Source of the DNA: Marsupella aquatica
Taxonomy: Eukaryota; Marchantiophyta
Length of the DNA stretch: 64,000 nt
NCBI GenBank assembly: GCA_973895155.1
Contig: OZ316891.1
Coordinates: forward strand, 7,998,001 to 8,062,000
Direction of reading: 5' to 3'
The position numbers and the translations under genes were made by a program. Shown in pieces: positions 63,401 to 64,000 of this stretch. A model generated the notes under the pieces. The model was not told the origin of the DNA and made no database searches. It worked only from the letters and a program-made list of their open reading frames with translations. Positions within the stretch are counted from its first letter, which is position 1, and each line of letters begins with the position of its first letter.

Positions 63401-64000
63401 TGAATGGGACTCTGTTTTTATTTCACTCCTATTTGTTTTGGGGGGTTTGCATTTGTCCACTTCCTTGGCGTTCGGTTTTTTGAAGTTCTGGGGTTTGCAT
63501 TTGTCCTGTTCTTTTCTTTTCTTTTCTTTTTTAGGAAATCTGTGAAACCCCACACAGAAAGTGAATAGTCAACCAGTACATTTTAACTCTAGACCTATGA
63601 GTCTCAAGTGACCTACCACACATTCATGTCTTTCTGGGCATTTGTCCTGTTCTTTTGAGTTCTATTTTTTTGAGTTTGCATTTGTCCTTTCTTTTGGGTT
63701 TGACCTCGCTACTGTAGACCTCTTTTTGCATTTTACTTGATAATACTTGTCTGGCCCTTTCGTAAGAATTGGTCCTTTTTTCCTCACTTGCCCTGCCTTC
63801 TAAGTTTATTGAAGCCTCTTCTGCTTTTAAAGGATTGTATGTTGTTTGGCACTTTTTTGTAAACTGGTCCTTTTGCCCCCTTTTGCCCTCTTCTTTTGAA
63901 GTTTGGTGTTTGTCCTGTCTAGGCCTCTTTTGCCTTTGCTCCATTGTAGGTTGTTTAGCCCTTGTCAGTAAATTGGCCCTTTGTAATAAAATGTGTCTCC
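63401..64000. repeat. T-rich region with degenerate repeat
   Basis: The phrase TTTGCATTTGTCC or a shorter form (TTTGTCCTGT) recurs at about 63447, 63493, 63639, 63675 and 63906, in strongly T-rich plus-strand sequence with TTTTC runs near 63512-63531. No gene seen. Confidence 0.5.

Overview
The window looks like nuclear DNA of a land plant. The evidence is a complete 14-exon aldehyde dehydrogenase of the plant-type ALDH22A1 family, a THADA/DUF2428 gene, GT-AG introns of about 200-500 bp, two Ty1/copia LTR retrotransposons with the classic plant initiator-tRNA-Met primer site, and PIF/Harbinger-type debris. Compact introns and the overall layout would suit a bryophyte such as a moss, but nothing here fixes the species.

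Layout. 1-9.2 kb is AT-rich and repeat-rich: a 100-N assembly gap with identical flanks, tandem duplications, a C-tract MITE-like element (3603-3960), a Harbinger-type MITE (5293-6156) and one orphan exon-like block. 9.2-15 kb carries a plus-strand pleckstrin-homology (PH) gene. Its first four exons (from 9245) join in phase; its 3' end is unresolved, with possible later exons at 12.7 and 14.6 kb. 15-18.4 kb is empty apart from a (TTAGG)n tract. 18.4-19.0 kb holds a repetitive lysine-rich reading frame. 19.0-28.8 kb has no gene I can defend, and its left two thirds look richer in G+C and CpG than the flanks. 28.8-37.1 kb is the minus-strand THADA gene (4 exons, 2454 codons). 37.3-37.7 kb is a 95-bp triplication next to a relative of the 18.4 kb repeat. 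37.9-44.3 kb and 44.7-51.2 kb are two related but distinct copia elements, both defective, 430 bp apart. 51.7-53.0 kb is a decayed Myb/SANT-like gene of the PIF/Harbinger-associated type. 53-57 kb is AT-rich intergenic DNA. 57.07-62.98 kb is the ALDH22A1 gene (minus strand, 596 aa), followed by its upstream region.

Function. The two conserved genes are housekeeping genes: a regulator of tRNA ribose methylation and a membrane-anchored aldehyde dehydrogenase. They share an orientation but show no sign of joint regulation. The liveliest part is the copia pair. The two elements share the 3' part of their LTR (R-U5 side) but have unrelated 5' parts (U3 side). One has almost identical LTRs yet a broken coding region. 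Both carry an in-frame TGA at the same gag/protease position.
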